Below, one piece after another: positions 12,245-23,530 of a stretch of 64,000 bases of DNA. The notes under the pieces are model-generated. The model was not told where the DNA came from. It searched no databases and saw only the letters and a program-made list of their open reading frames with translations. Every line of letters starts with the position of its first letter. The first letter of the stretch is position 1. The position numbers and the translations under genes are program-made. Source of the stretch: Tricholoma matsutake (Eukaryota; Basidiomycota; Agaricomycetes; Agaricales; Tricholomataceae); the NCBI GenBank assembly GCA_026075535.2, contig AP026539.1, forward strand, positions 4,340,001 to 4,404,000. Reading direction: 5' to 3'.

Positions 12245-12950
12245 TGTCAAGAACCGTTCCTCACCTGATCAGAACCCGCATCCATCTGACTCTTTCCTGC
12301 ATGTCAAACATGACTTTTGTCTATGCCTCCCAATTTTGTTCCTGGCCGCCTTGCACTGCCCATGCTGCTGTGCATCAGGCCACCTTGTACAGCATCCACG
12401 GCTGCCTTTCCAAGGCTGCCGTCTCTATTGCAAATTCGACTACAGATTCCTGTGTGGCTCCCGTAGGTAATTTATCTATGCAGTCAAGACACTGCCGCAG
12501 TCTTCGTTCCTGTTCCGCATTATTCCAGACTACAGTATTTAAGCTTAGTTAGTTTCGCCTTGTATTCCTCAGTTCGTATATCAACATAGACTCAACTTTA
12601 CCCTGCCAATCTAAAACCTCCTTCTACTCCAACCCCTGTCCTCTAAGAGTCTGAACTACATTCGACTCAACCTCTAGTCTCCCTCCAAAGTTCTAGTCTC
12701 ATCTGAACTCAACCTAAGTCCCTCCGTACTCCTCCCCGCGTTTACCTGCACTTTCCTGCTCCTACCTCTAAACCCTCGACTTGAAATTAGGACACCAGAC
12801 GAGGTGAAGGGCACAGCTTCTTACAAGCTGAAGCCAAGTCCTTTCTGTTCCCCCTCCCGCAGAATCCACATCGTCCCGACAATCTCCTGCTATCATCACC
12901 CGCAGTGTCCGGATGGATTCTGAAGCGACCTCTAGGATCAGTTCTTAACA
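12245..12950 (+). repeat. G1 3' LTR with adjacent polypurine tract
   Basis: A polypurine tract aagggggaaa lies immediately upstream (about 12232-12241), as expected for plus-strand priming. LTR ends match the 5' copy, and agtat follows at 12951-12955. The 417 bp between pol and this LTR are otherwise noncoding apart from the accessory ORF remnant. Confidence 0.93.
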
Positions 12951-12955
12951 AGTAT

Positions 12956-13370
12956 CGTTGGAGCTCTCGAGGCTGAGTAGGGTTGAACTTTGGAGCGGTT
13001 GAGTGCCCACGAGCTGGCATCGCAGTTTGGGTAGTCATGAATGCGATGACTCTAGGGGTAGGGGTTAAGACTTGGGTGATGGATGGTAGAGGTGTCAAAG
13101 TTATTGGAAGGATGTATGAAGAGGTTGATGATGATGATGACAAAGTAGATGACAATGTGGAAGGCGATGATATAGGTGAAGGAAATAGTCTACAATGAGT
13201 AGATTCTGCTTTGGAAACTGGAATTAGAATGTCTCCCAATTGTTTGAGAGATTCGAAGGCGTGGCGAGTATCGATACAAAGGTTTCTTGCTTGTGTTGGC
13301 CTAAGCTGAGGAAGTTGAGGTTGGTCCAACAATGAAATGATTCAGAAACCCTCGTGGTGGGCTCCAAAAA
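12956..13370 (-). pseudogene. Element A leader and gag N-terminus
   Basis: Minus strand. Adjacent to the LTR is a primer-binding-like tttttggagccc (13359-13370). Within this stretch comes the gag start MTTQTAMPARGHSTAPKF followed by NPTQPREL, preceded by an S/T-rich translated leader. The reading is cut at 12956 by G1 and resumes at 6025. The plus-strand copy at 31719-32155 is clearly homologous (MTTQATILACGHSTAPK). Confidence 0.8.
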
Positions 13371-14551
13371 TGATGATACTCAACCCGGGAAAACCACCTA
13401 AACTGCTGATGAGGCAATCAATGATATTTGCAATGAGTCCGAGGAAGGGTGCGAGTTGTTCCGAATGTTCGTGGCCCAACCGATGGGAAGATAACTAGTT
13501 GGTACTAGTTGTGAAGGTAGTGCTATGAGAGACGAAGGTGTTTGGCGTGGTCCGATTGAGTATCGATCGATATCGAGGGCGATCAATGAGATCGACAGTG
13601 AACAAGTTTATCGTTGATGGTCAATGTGTGAATTCTGGGGACCTTTTGATAGGTCGATAGTATACGAAGGGTGTGGCAAATGGCTATGAAGTGTTGGAAG
13701 GGTTGCTAGTGCTAATGACGAGAGGATCGAAGGAGGATCGAGGACGCGACAATTGCAGAGGTCTCTCGTCAATTGAGAAAACCTGTAGAGACTTAGATTG
13801 TTTTAGAAAGTTGATCGGATGCTTAGAACTGTATATGAGATGATAGGTGAAGATGATTTCTTGTGTTTCTAAGTAGATACTACAGAGTTTTATGTGTTTT
13901 AAAGAAACTTCCTAAAATGGAATAAGAAACATGTGTAGAACATGAGGCAAAAGATATGAGTTAAGGCACAAGGCCAAAAAGGAGACTGGAATCTGAACAA
14001 GAAAGATATATATCATATGATGAAAGAGTAATATAGGGTATGGAACTGAAAGGGGACTGTCCTTTGTGTAGAAATTGCGCTAAGTCTTGCAGTAATTTGT
14101 CCAGCGGGTTCTGTGCGCGATAGGGACTTGGAACGAGGCTAACCTACTATCAGCAGGTTTGGGCATGAGTTGGAATCCTTCCTGGTGCATGGTACTCCAC
14201 CATATAGATAACAAATGTGGCGCCCGATGTCGCTCATAGTCTCTTGATATCGATCAATGACGCTTGACGATGTTTGATTGCAGTCAATGATGTTTGATCG
14301 CGGTCGCGGCTGTTCAAGCGTGATCAAGGATGTTTGATGGTCATTTAGGTGGATCTTAGGGGGTTTCGGGGTAGTCCTAAGGTTGTGCAATGGGGGCTCT
14401 TGGTACAATCAATGTCACTGGTGATGTTTCAACGCGGTCGATATGATATTGCGATTGATAGACTGGGTCGCGCTGCGTCTGGGACATCGTAGGTGATTAG
14501 AATGTGTTTAGAATGATGTATCGGCCTTTGAGCTGAGGAGACAACCTATCA
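13371..14551 (-). repeat. LTR of element A (5' LTR, minus strand)
   Basis: On the minus strand it starts TGATAGGTTGTC at 14551 and ends GTATCATCA at 13371, the same termini as the LTRs at 16864-17894 and 30694-31718, so A, D and the plus-strand fragment belong to related lineages. Length 1,181 bp. Internal similarity is partial (for example the ctaagtag...gaacatgaggcaa block at 13870-13960). No matching 3' LTR of A is in the window. Confidence 0.75.
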
Positions 14552-15273
14552 GCATACAATCTGCTGACTTGTGCCTCAGCTATGTTAACACTAAACAAAG
14601 CATCACCAAGATCACAAAAGCCCTGGATGTCAAACAATTCACCTACCTTTGGAGTCTCCTGGGCCTGAGATAACTGATTCCATGCGAGGAGGAGTATGGT
14701 GAGGAGGAGTGTTGAGATCTACACTGTGATCGGGCATTGATCAACATGTGTGATATTTTTAGTGCATCCCTTTGATGTGCTTGGACAAACATCTTGTAGA
14801 TACCTTCATTGCATTTTCCCTTTATCTGGCTGGTCTTATATATATATACAGTAGATAGTTGGATGACCACCTCAGTCACTTATACAAGGACTGAGGTGAG
14901 CATTGGAGTAGTGGGCCTGGCACTCTGGGTAGTCACATGACTTAGTCAGTACACTAGTCATGGGACAGGAAGCTTTTTAGCCATCCACTGCATCACCTGA
15001 GCAAGGACCACCTCTGGCATGTCCATCTTGGTGATAAGAGTGGATTCATACCTCTCCATATTGTCATCTGCTGTGCTTGTGTCTGAGCTCTGAGTCTTGT
15101 ATTTGAGATCTTTGAGCTGTGTTTCAGTATTTTGCCTCCCTGCGTCATGTGTAATCCCCGTGCACTACACGTTGCCCCAGTGCTTAGGCATGACAAGCAA
15201 TCACTGGCTAACCCAACCATGAGTAAACGGTTGCTTTGCAGCATGCCAACCATCTGTCTCAACCACCATATCA
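14552..15273. other. Region before element C gag: TATA-like site, stem-loop, pol-tail fragment
   Basis: Contains a TATA-like tatatatata at about 14837-14846, a stem-loop at 14871-14897 (CCTCAGTC / GACTGAGG around loop acttatacaag), and at 14957-15005 a block nearly identical to 44580-44628 (SHGTGSxLAIHCI in translation). That block is the C-terminus of a C-type pol. It may be the end of another copy or part of the 5' terminal region of C; I could not define an LTR. Confidence 0.4.
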
Positions 15274-16863
15274 TTGGATTCTTCCCTACAAACTATCACT
15301 ACCAGATCTGACATTGAGTTCACACCTTCTTCCTCAACCTTCAGCATTCCTATATTGACACCGCCGCTAACTATGACAGAAATCATATCACAATCCCCCA
15401 TATTTCCTACCATCCCACCACCCACAAGAGTAGCAACACCTCAGCCACCCTCAACAGCCCCAAACCCTGGTATAGCAAAAGCAATGGCAAACATGGCACA
15501 TGTAGAACCATTCAGCAGTGAACTCAGTGGGAACATTCAGCCCAAGGACCTCCTGAAAACCTTCAGAAGAACGATGCAGAACCTGAACATTGTAGCAGAC
15601 AAGGAGTGAATCGAAAGCTTTGTGGACTATTTAGTATCGGACTCACTGGTGGAGGAGTGGTATATGGACGAAGGTTCGAAAGAGACATCATGGCGGGGGT
15701 TGGAGGCGAAGTTTTTGGCAAGGTTTCCTGGGGCAGAGGCAGCAAAGAAGACAAAGTTGGAATTGGAGAGGGAGATATTGGAGATGAGGTTGGGGATGGA
15801 GGAGCTGAATAAGACAGAAACACACTTGGGGGTCACCATAGAAACACACAAAATCTTCACAGGCAAACTACTCGATCTAGCAAAGCACGCAAAATTTGAG
15901 AAGACCACAATGAGCATCTGGCAAGTTTGCGATAACCTACCAGACATTTTGAAAAGCAAAATTGGTGAATCTCATACCAATTGGATGGCCTTCTGCAAAG
16001 CCATCAAAGATGTTGAGCTGAGTCACATTTGTGATGGTGTAAGGAAACACACCAAGTGCACTGCAGAGAAACAGGCAATGGAGGCAAGACTCACCCATAT
16101 TGAACAAGCCACCACTGCCTGACCCCCCTCGCCAACTGCAGTCATCCATGCTCAACTAGCTCACACAACCATTACAGGTCAACAGCCTCTGCAGCAACAA
16201 GCATATGCTCCACGCCAGAACACCACTACCCTAGTGGTTATCAACCAAGCAAACCCCTATCACCCATCTCAGCCATGCCAGCCAGCCACTGAAGAACAAA
16301 AAGCCAAGATCAAGGAACAAATCACAGCCTGGCCCATTCAGCCCAATTCCCAGCCAGGGAACAAGGTCTACACAGACCAGCTTTGACAGTGGAGGCACAT
16401 GTATGGGGATAACACAAGAACATTGGAGGACACAGGCTTTCCTTTGTCACCTGGAACAGCACCCCTGTGCTTGGGTGAGTGTTACAACTGTGGGAAAGTA
16501 GGCCATGACCAGAGAAACTGCCTGGCAACCAAGTCATTGAACATGCATGAAAGAGCATGGCACTCGATCTGTGGGAGTGTGTTGGGCCATGCAGGCACCA
16601 GGTGTTTTGCAGATCCAATGCAAATCAATGCCATTATAGATGATCTTGATACATGGCTGAACACTGCTCCTTGCTTCTATCAGACTCAGGGAAATGGGGA
16701 AGGGCCGCCAGCTTAACAGACAAGCAGACGGCCCAGCATACTGTGTCTGTACCTGCAGAAAACAACAGTACCACCAACATTACCATCAGCAATGTAATTA
16801 CCACTTCAAACAATGACATTATTGACTTGTATTTGATGGAACCTGAGGAATGCATGAAAGCGA
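15274..16863 (+). pseudogene. Gag of gypsy element C
   Basis: N-terminal P/T-rich region, then NIQPKDLLKTFRRTMQNLNI, ESFVDYLVSDSLVEEWYMD, EAKFLARFPGAEAAKKTK and WMAFCKAIKDVELSHICDG, a gag core well known in Agaricomycete gypsy elements. A CCHC knuckle CYNCGKVGHDQRNC lies near 16480-16520. Stops at 15607-15609 (KE-TGA-IES), 16120 and 16384 (QL-TGA-QWR) all sit where arginine is expected, consistent with CGA to TGA. The reading ends at about 16863, where the LTR of element D begins, and the element resumes with its protease near 32660. Confidence 0.8.
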
Positions 16864-17894
16864 TGATGATACTCGACCAGGAAACCCAAACAAAACCCAC
16901 AAAAAGGCTTAGGATGGTATAACACAGGTTAGAGGAAGGTTGCAAGGTGGTACTAAATATCACCGCTGTTACCCAAGATTAGGGAAACGACTTTGGAGAG
17001 GGTCCAATGATGTTCGATGAGGTTAGAGAGTGTACGAAGCACTGCGATAATGTTTGAGGAAAGTTCAACAAAGTTCAATGATGTTTGAATCAGTTCAAAG
17101 AAGTTCAAAGAAGTTCAAAGGGCTTATAGAGGATGAGGACGACTTTGACGAAGGCTGAGGATAGACTATAACGATGTAGAAAGGCCTTGAGAGGGGATAG
17201 ACAATTGTTTTGAGAAGCTAGTATGAAGAGTTCAAAGAAGTTTGGTGTAAAACACTGAACTTCAAGACTAAGTTGAGAGGCTTGGACTCAAGAGAACTGC
17301 TTTTAAATCAGACAATTGATGTGAGAGGACACTCTATTCTGTCCTTCTAAGTAGCTAGTACAAGGCTATATATGTTTGGAAGAGATGGTACTTAAAAGGA
17401 AATAAAACATGAGGAATACATGAGGCAAGATATAAAACAATAAAGAACTTTGCAAATCATAAAATAAAATAAAAGATGATGAGAAGGCCAACATATAGAG
17501 TCATGATTTATCACAGGTACCTTCCTATTGATCCAATATATCATCGAGACATAAAAGCACCACAATCGCGTCCTAAAATCCCTTTGTCATGTCTCCTCGT
17601 GTCCAGTGGTGCTCGATATGCAATGCACTAACTCATACAAGGTGTGCTGCATGTGTCTGAAGGGCAGTGCGATAGGTATATGGCAGCCAAAGATGTTCAA
17701 GGTGCTGCAAAGATGTTCGAACCTGCTCGAAGTGTTGTGAAGTCATTCAAAATTGTTCAAAATTGTTCAAAGTTGTTCAAAGTAGTTTCAGAGTAGTCTC
17801 GTGGAGTTCATAGGGGTTGGGAGCATGTGTGGTGATGTGTCAATGCATTCGGAGATGTTCCCAGAGTTTAGAGTGCAAGGTGGACCTATCATCC
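16864..17894 (-). repeat. 3' LTR of minus-strand element D, with PPT
   Basis: On the minus strand it begins TGATAGGTCCACC at 17894 and ends GTATCATCA at 16864 (1,031 bp). Directly upstream on that strand is a polypurine tract agtaagggggaggat (about 17895-17909), marking it as the 3' LTR. It is an inverted copy of 30694-31718. Repeated ttcaaagaa/gttcaaa motifs lie at 17060-17115 and 17745-17790. Left flank AGCGA (16859-16863) and AGCAA at 32658-32662 are a candidate target duplication. Confidence 0.8.
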
Positions 17895-18039
17895 TCCCCC
17901 TTACTGAAATCCTGACTGTCCCAGTCAGCCGATCGGAGTCACGTGCGAACTGCATGATCATCTTGAAACTGTAAACAAAAGCTGAAAAACTTCTCGTTCT
18001 TTGTCATCATTCCTACACCCTTGATACTAGCTTTTCATC

Positions 18040-19366
18040 ATGTCTCTCCTCACTGAACTCAATACCAACATCCTTGACTACACCAAATCAATGCCCAAGC
18101 ACAATGCAGCCAAAGATTTGGACTTCGAAGTGTGGGGGAAAGGTTTTTGCAACAAAATGGTATGTTTCTGTGTTTGTTTTGTTGTATGGGTGGCTAAAAT
18201 GTTTGGTCTAGGCTGAATATGATGAGCTCACCGACAATCTGGGCAAAGAGCGCAATCTGGCCATTCAAAAGGTCATTGATGAAGTTTTCGAGCTGTACCA
18301 ACCATTGGCCCGGCATGAATGGCTTTCATGGGGTGCTGAGCTACTAGTTTTGGAGTTGCATGAAAAGGTGAAATGTGAAGATTGAGAAGCTGCTGGCGAA
18401 AGCATGGGCAGAGGTTGAGGAAGAGGCGAGGTGAATTTGGGAGGAGGAGGAACTAGCTCAAGAGGTGGCAGCGGCTGCTAAGAAGGCCAGACTGGACGAT
18501 TGGAGGGCCACTCTTGTCAAGGCTCGCAAAATGGCGCTGGGTGAATTTCATGCCAAGACCCTTTTGAAGGCAGAGTTGTTGCGACAAAATGAGGAACTGG
18601 CAGCTGAAGCTAAATCGATTGAGAAGGCCGAGGCAGGGGTCGAGGACGAGGATGAGGAGGAGCTGCCCATGGTGTGGGTGACAAAATGAAAGGTAGTGGA
18701 GATTGAGGGAGGCAAAGATGGGGAGGATGAAGTCGAGGACTCCATGGAGGAAAAGCGAGCAAAGTTTGCAACGAGTGGACTGCTCAATTTTGAGGGTCCA
18801 GTGAGTTTTCATTTTGACTTTGAAGGTTTTTTGGACTGCTAACCATGTCATAGTGCAATTGATGTGCTGGGATGAGATCCCAGCCATGCTGTGTGGTTGA
18901 AGAAGGGGCCCCAAAGTGCATCAAGTGCACCAAGGCGCTGCAGGGATGTTATTGAGAGGGGGTGTCGAGGAAAGGTCTTCGAAAAGGTGAGGGGAGGAAG
19001 TTTGGGGCTGTGAAAGATGTTTCGCAGCTGAAACCAGGTGCGATTCTCATTTGGACTCCTTGTGAACCTTTCTAACTTTCTGATCCAGTTGTTTTAGCTC
19101 TTCAAATTTGAGTTGTTGGGCCGGTCAAGGCAGAGGAGATGGTTGCAGGACTGTTGAAACCGTTGACGCCAAAGTCAAAGCACAAAAAATGGTCAAAAGG
19201 GAAGGGCAAAACAAAGGAGGTGTCGTCGAATGACAATATCGAGGTCATCAGCGATGAATGGATGGTTCGACGCCAGATGCTTGTGGCAAAGTTAGTACAG
19301 AAGAAGGTGGAGATGGAAGTTCTGGGGAGGGAGATAGAACTTTTAGAAGTTATGATGGAGGAGTAG
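18040..19366 (+). pseudogene. Opposite-strand accessory ORF of element D (coiled coil plus Cys cluster)
   Basis: It lies between pol and the 3' LTR of D but is coded on the other strand. Exon 1 is 18040-18159 (MSLLTELNTNILDYTKSMPK, ending GFCNKM), with an intron 18160-18211 (gtatgt...tag). Exon 2 has AEYDELTDNLGKERN, FELYQPLARHEWLSWG, then a long charged coil (AAAAKKARLDDWRATLVKARK at 18465-18530), an acidic EDEDEEELPMVWV block, and after a likely intron at 18799-18851 a Cys-rich stretch (CNxCAG...CC...CIKCTKALQGC, 18852-18950). Stops at the second Cys pair and after GCY fit CGA to TGA; a small indel lies near 18370. The role is unknown; a DNA/RNA-binding or Zn-cluster protein is a guess. Introns on this strand are not spliced from the element's genomic RNA. 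Confidence 0.55.
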
Positions 19367-19627
19367 AAAAAAAGACTTCGTTGTATTTTTGTTTTTTTGT
19401 TTTTCTTTTCAATTTAAATCTTGTGAGTCTCGAAAAGTAGCGAATAAAAGTAAAAGAAAAAGAAAGAAAATAAAGAGAATAAGGGAAAGGCTCAGTAGAT
19501 CATCATGGCCAAAAAACCCTTTTGGAGTTTGTGCAACCATGCTATAAGGCAATATTGCGACTTGTATTGTACACTAAAAGAAATTGAAGTCATATGTAAG
19601 TGATTGCAAAGAATGAGAAAGGAATAA
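19367..19627. other. A-rich spacer between accessory ORF and pol of D
   Basis: Noncoding, with a purine/A-rich run (aaagtaaaagaaaaagaaag) at 19447-19480. The 3' ends of the accessory ORF (+) and pol (-) converge here, so it may hold polyadenylation signals for both. Confidence 0.4.
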
Positions 19628-22600
19628 TTATTTATCTTTGAAGTCTGGAAGGTCTTTGGGAATATCTTTGTCAACGTTCAAAGTGTTTCGAAGTTTTTTG
19701 AGACATTCGGAGTCAATATCAATAAAGTTTGGCAGAAGGGGAATTGACTTTTGAGCAAAATAAGGGAGAAGTCGGAAGGCGGCGACTGGTCGATGGAATA
19801 CTGATCCATCAAGTTCGCAGATGATGTAGGCTCCTCCGTAGTTTCGATCGATGATGATGAGGGGACCTAAATATTGAGGTTGCATCTTACAATTGAGAGA
19901 TTTCTCATTTGCATGTTGCGAAGTAGGACCAGGTCGCCTTTTTCGAAGTTGTAGTCATGCATCATTCATTTGTGAACGAGTTTGAAATGTTTTGCAGCTT
20001 CGAGTCGAGTGGTATAGACTTTTGAATATAGAAGTTCGAGGTCAGATGATCATTTCTGTAGTGCTATTGCTCTTTGAGCGATGTGATCGGTTGTCGATAA
20101 TATAGAATTGGGAGGGGGTTGCAAGTATGTTGCTTTGGAAATGTCGAGTGGGATGAGGGGGTGTGAACCTGTAACTGCAAAGTAAGGAGAGCAACCCATA
20201 CGTCTACAAACCATAATTTGTTCTGCCCAAAACACAGAGTGTGCTCCAGTTGACCATTTGCTCTGATCTCCATTGACTGCTTTGAATAACCATTGTCAAA
20301 TATTGAGTGAGCTCATTCAATGATTCTGTTTGCATGAGAATTGTAGCCACTAATTCGAATATGGTTAATGTGATATCATTTCAAAAGGTACTCCAATGCT
20401 ATGATGAAGGCTGATCCGTTATCGCTCACAATTTCATATAGGGAACCCCATCTACAAATGATATCTTCGAAGATCCAATCCCCGAGGGTCATGGCATTTT
20501 CTCATCGAAGATTTTGCCATTCGGGATAGGTCGTTAGCAAACATCGACCTTGTACAATATACTTGAATCCGCTCGAGGGAGGCATTTGCATAGTATTGAT
20601 GTAGACTTTGCCAAATAAAGGTGCGGGTGTGGCAACGGTAGGTGGGATGAGGAGATTTCGAGTTTGTCGTACTTGGCAAAGGTGGCAGGTATGAATAAAC
20701 CATGCAATGTCAGCTTTCATGTTAGGCCACCAGAATCGTAGGGAAATAATGGATTTTGTCGCAAAGACCATTTTGTGTCTGATATCATTGTGAGCTGCAC
20801 AAATAACTTTGAGACGATGTTTGGGAATTGTGATGATTTTATGAGCTCCGTGAGAGTCCTTTCTCCAAAGAGCATATTTGGAATCTGATAAATCTGGAGG
20901 TCGTACCAAATCCTCTAACCATTTTTGAACTCGAAGTAATCTTTCATCATCCTTTTTTGCATGGTTCGTTTGTGGAACATTGTCATAGGTCAGATCCTCC
21001 CCCTTACTGAGATCTGAAGAGAGGGAGTGTCGAAACTCGATAGGAAGTAAAGGGACGAGTTGTAATGGGATTGATTTGGTGTACAAAACCATGAAGATGG
21101 TTGATCCAGTCTCCAAAATCATCTTCATTATCGAACTGGTCATCTTCATCTTGTGGAGGACGTCTCAAAAGTCCATCTGGACCATGATGTGTACCTGCGA
21201 CATGAACTAATGTGAAGTGAAAAGTGAGAATCGAGACAATCCATTGATTGATGCTAGCGCTAGGTGCGATATCAGGATTTGAGAGCATGCCTTTGATATA
21301 CCTTGCATCAACTTCGACGATGAGATTTCGGACTCCTATTAGGTACAATTGAAGTGCTCCGAGAGCATGATATAGACTGTAGAGTTCCAGTTTCGCTTGC
21401 GAGAACTGGGATTCACAGTCGTTAAGTGTGATTGAGCCAAATCAACTGTAATACCATTTTTGAGGATTGTCGGGATTGCATTGCACGAGAAAGAACCCAA
21501 TAGTGGTGTACCAAGTGTTGACTGATAGGATAACTGGGGCATCAGATGAGTAGTTGATAGCATGAATTGCTGGAGAATTGATGAGTGCTTGCTTCAGGTC
21601 TTCCTGTGCTGCAATTTGCTTTGGTCTGAATTCGAAAGGGACATCTTTTCGTGTAAGGTGTATTAGAGCTGTCGCACATTGAGTGAAGTTTCGAATAAAG
21701 ATACGACAAACTCCAATAGTTCCTAAAAATGCCTTGACTTTGGTAAGGCTTTGACATGGTCCCCATTTGCTAACCGCTGCAATGCAAGTGGGATCGGCCA
21801 TATGACCTTCGATATTGCATTGATGACCTAAAACGATTATTTTGGGAATGCAAAGGTAGAGTTCCAGACCAGAAAATGTCCCTCCACAATACTTCATGCG
21901 TTGAACTATACGATTTAGATTTCCAAAATGTTCCCAAATGAAGCATCGAACACCTGGATTATCAGGGATCGTTTCATAAGATCCTCCAATAGTTCAATAT
22001 TCTGATTTTGGACTCTTAATGGGTGTGTTGTCAATGTAAGGGATGGTGATATGAGGGATTTTGGGTTGTAGGATGAATGTGACATCGTCATGTAAGATTG
22101 GAACCAAGTTTGTCCAACCCATTGGTAGGGTGACGATTCAAAGCACTCCGAAAGGTGTCTGAAACATTGTTAGATCTCAAGATGATTCTGCGACTTTCCT
22201 TTTGTTGAATGCGACATATAGGTCCAACATTCCACCACAAGCACGTCCCCCAAACTGTTCAGCTAGATGCTTGGGGATTGGGACAATGCCAGAGTGCTGA
22301 ATCGTTACTTGATTTAGTGGTTTGAGACTGTGGATGATTCAAAGTGATTTTGCGTCTTTCTTCACAATGCAAAACCATCGTGATCAATACAACGAGTTCG
22401 ACAACTTGTATACTCCTGCTTCTATCTTCTTTTTTAGCATTTTGCAGATCTGTTCATACAGACCAGGAGTGTGAGGAATAATGGGGAATTTGATAGGAGG
22501 AAAGAAGTCAGGGCGAAAGCTTCCTTGTTCTTGTTTGGTCCATGCGAAATTCATTTCGTGATTTCGGATAAAGTCATGCATAAGCTTTCATTCTTCTGGC

Positions 22601-23530
22601 CATAGGAAATTGCCAGGATGGTTTTTGTCGATAATAGCTTTGCATTCAAGTGTATATCAGGGAGAAGGGACAAATGATGGGGGGTGAGAATTGAGTCTTG
22701 GCATTTTCTCGAGGGGGTCGCCAGTGATTGTTCAAATAATGCGAAATCGATTGGGTAGTTCAGTAATAACTGGTTGAACTTTCTGTGTGACTGGTTTGTA
22801 TTTCTTCTTCGAGGCTGCAAAGATTGGGTATATAGAGTCGATTGACGAGATGTGGGGAGGGGAAATGATAGCAGAGTCATGCATAGAGGTGGCCATTGAG
22901 GCCGATAAGAACATTGCATACTGGTGGCTAGCCATTAAATATAAGTTCACAAGAATCGAGGAAAAGGAAAGGGTGTTCAAAGAGTTCGAGGAGTCAATAT
23001 TGGGAATATTGACAGTGTACTCAATAGTTATAGAGGAATTAGAATGGTCAAAAGAAATAATGAGGGCACACTGGTTATTCTCTGAGATTTTATCCTCTAG
23101 TTGCAAAAATCCTTGCAAACTACTCTTCTTCGACGATTAGATCAGGGGATAGTTGGAATAGTGCAGGATCGTGTCGAGTTCAGATCGAAAATAGTTATCG
23201 TTTGTGCTTCATTTCAATAATTCTTCACTGTACTTTCTGTGAGAACATTGAATGGTCGTCCGAGCAGAATGTTGTAGGCTGGATCATGGATGATGTGTAT
23301 TTGCATATAGAGGGTGATGCTACTGACTTTGCAAGGTATGTTCCATGCTAAACCTAGACTCTGGTCAATACCACCATTAGCCGATTGTAGAGGGATGTGT
23401 ATCGAAGGATCATATGTGAGACCAAGTTTGTGACAGACTTCTTCCAACATTGCAATGATTGATGAACCCAGATTGACTACACTTTCGACTGGATTTCTGC
23501 CATTGACATTCATAATAACCACAAATCGAC
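19628..23530 (-). pseudogene. Pol of minus-strand gypsy element D
   Basis: Order on the minus strand: protease 23520-23214 (active-site region degenerate, VNLGSS; end LLGRPFNVLTES); linker and RT start (KKKYKPVTQKV, ITELPNRFRI, HDFIRNHEMNFAW); RT core with IPYIDN at about 22040-22025 instead of YIDD; MKYCGGTFSGLELYLCIPKI; FLGTIGVCRIFIRNF; FEFRPKQIAAQEDLKQAL; RNase H region (KLELYSLYHALGALQLYLIG, DARYIKGMLSNPDIAPSAS, GTHHGPDGLLRRP); integrase Zn finger (H..H...CHLC, 20800-20680), DNGSAF, RISGYNSHAN; and a C-terminal PQYLGPLIIIDRNYGGAYI block ending at 19628. Many stops and frameshifts. The protease start abuts chromovirus E at 23530 and the D gag lies beyond E. Confidence 0.85.

Larger units (their letters stand above)
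6026..12950 (+). mobile_element. Complete Ty3/gypsy element G1 with TSD AGTAT
   Basis: Two 706-bp LTRs (6026-6731, 12245-12950), both TG...CA, bound a 5.5-kb interior. The 5-bp direct repeat agtat lies at 6021-6025 and 12951-12955. Interior order is leader, gag, protease, RT, RNase H, integrase, chromodomain-like end, untranslated 3' region, polypurine tract. The element sits inside the gag of minus-strand element A, whose reading continues on both sides (RYFKELELLF at 6025 joins TQPREL at 12956). It is structurally complete but coding-dead from four TGA codons, a gag frameshift and RT/IN substitutions. Confidence 0.95.

Noticed and set aside
22787..23140. Plus-strand ORF of 117 codons opposite D pol
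   Set aside because: It is the complement of the D protease-RT linker, where minus-strand coding similarity is clear; no independent support.
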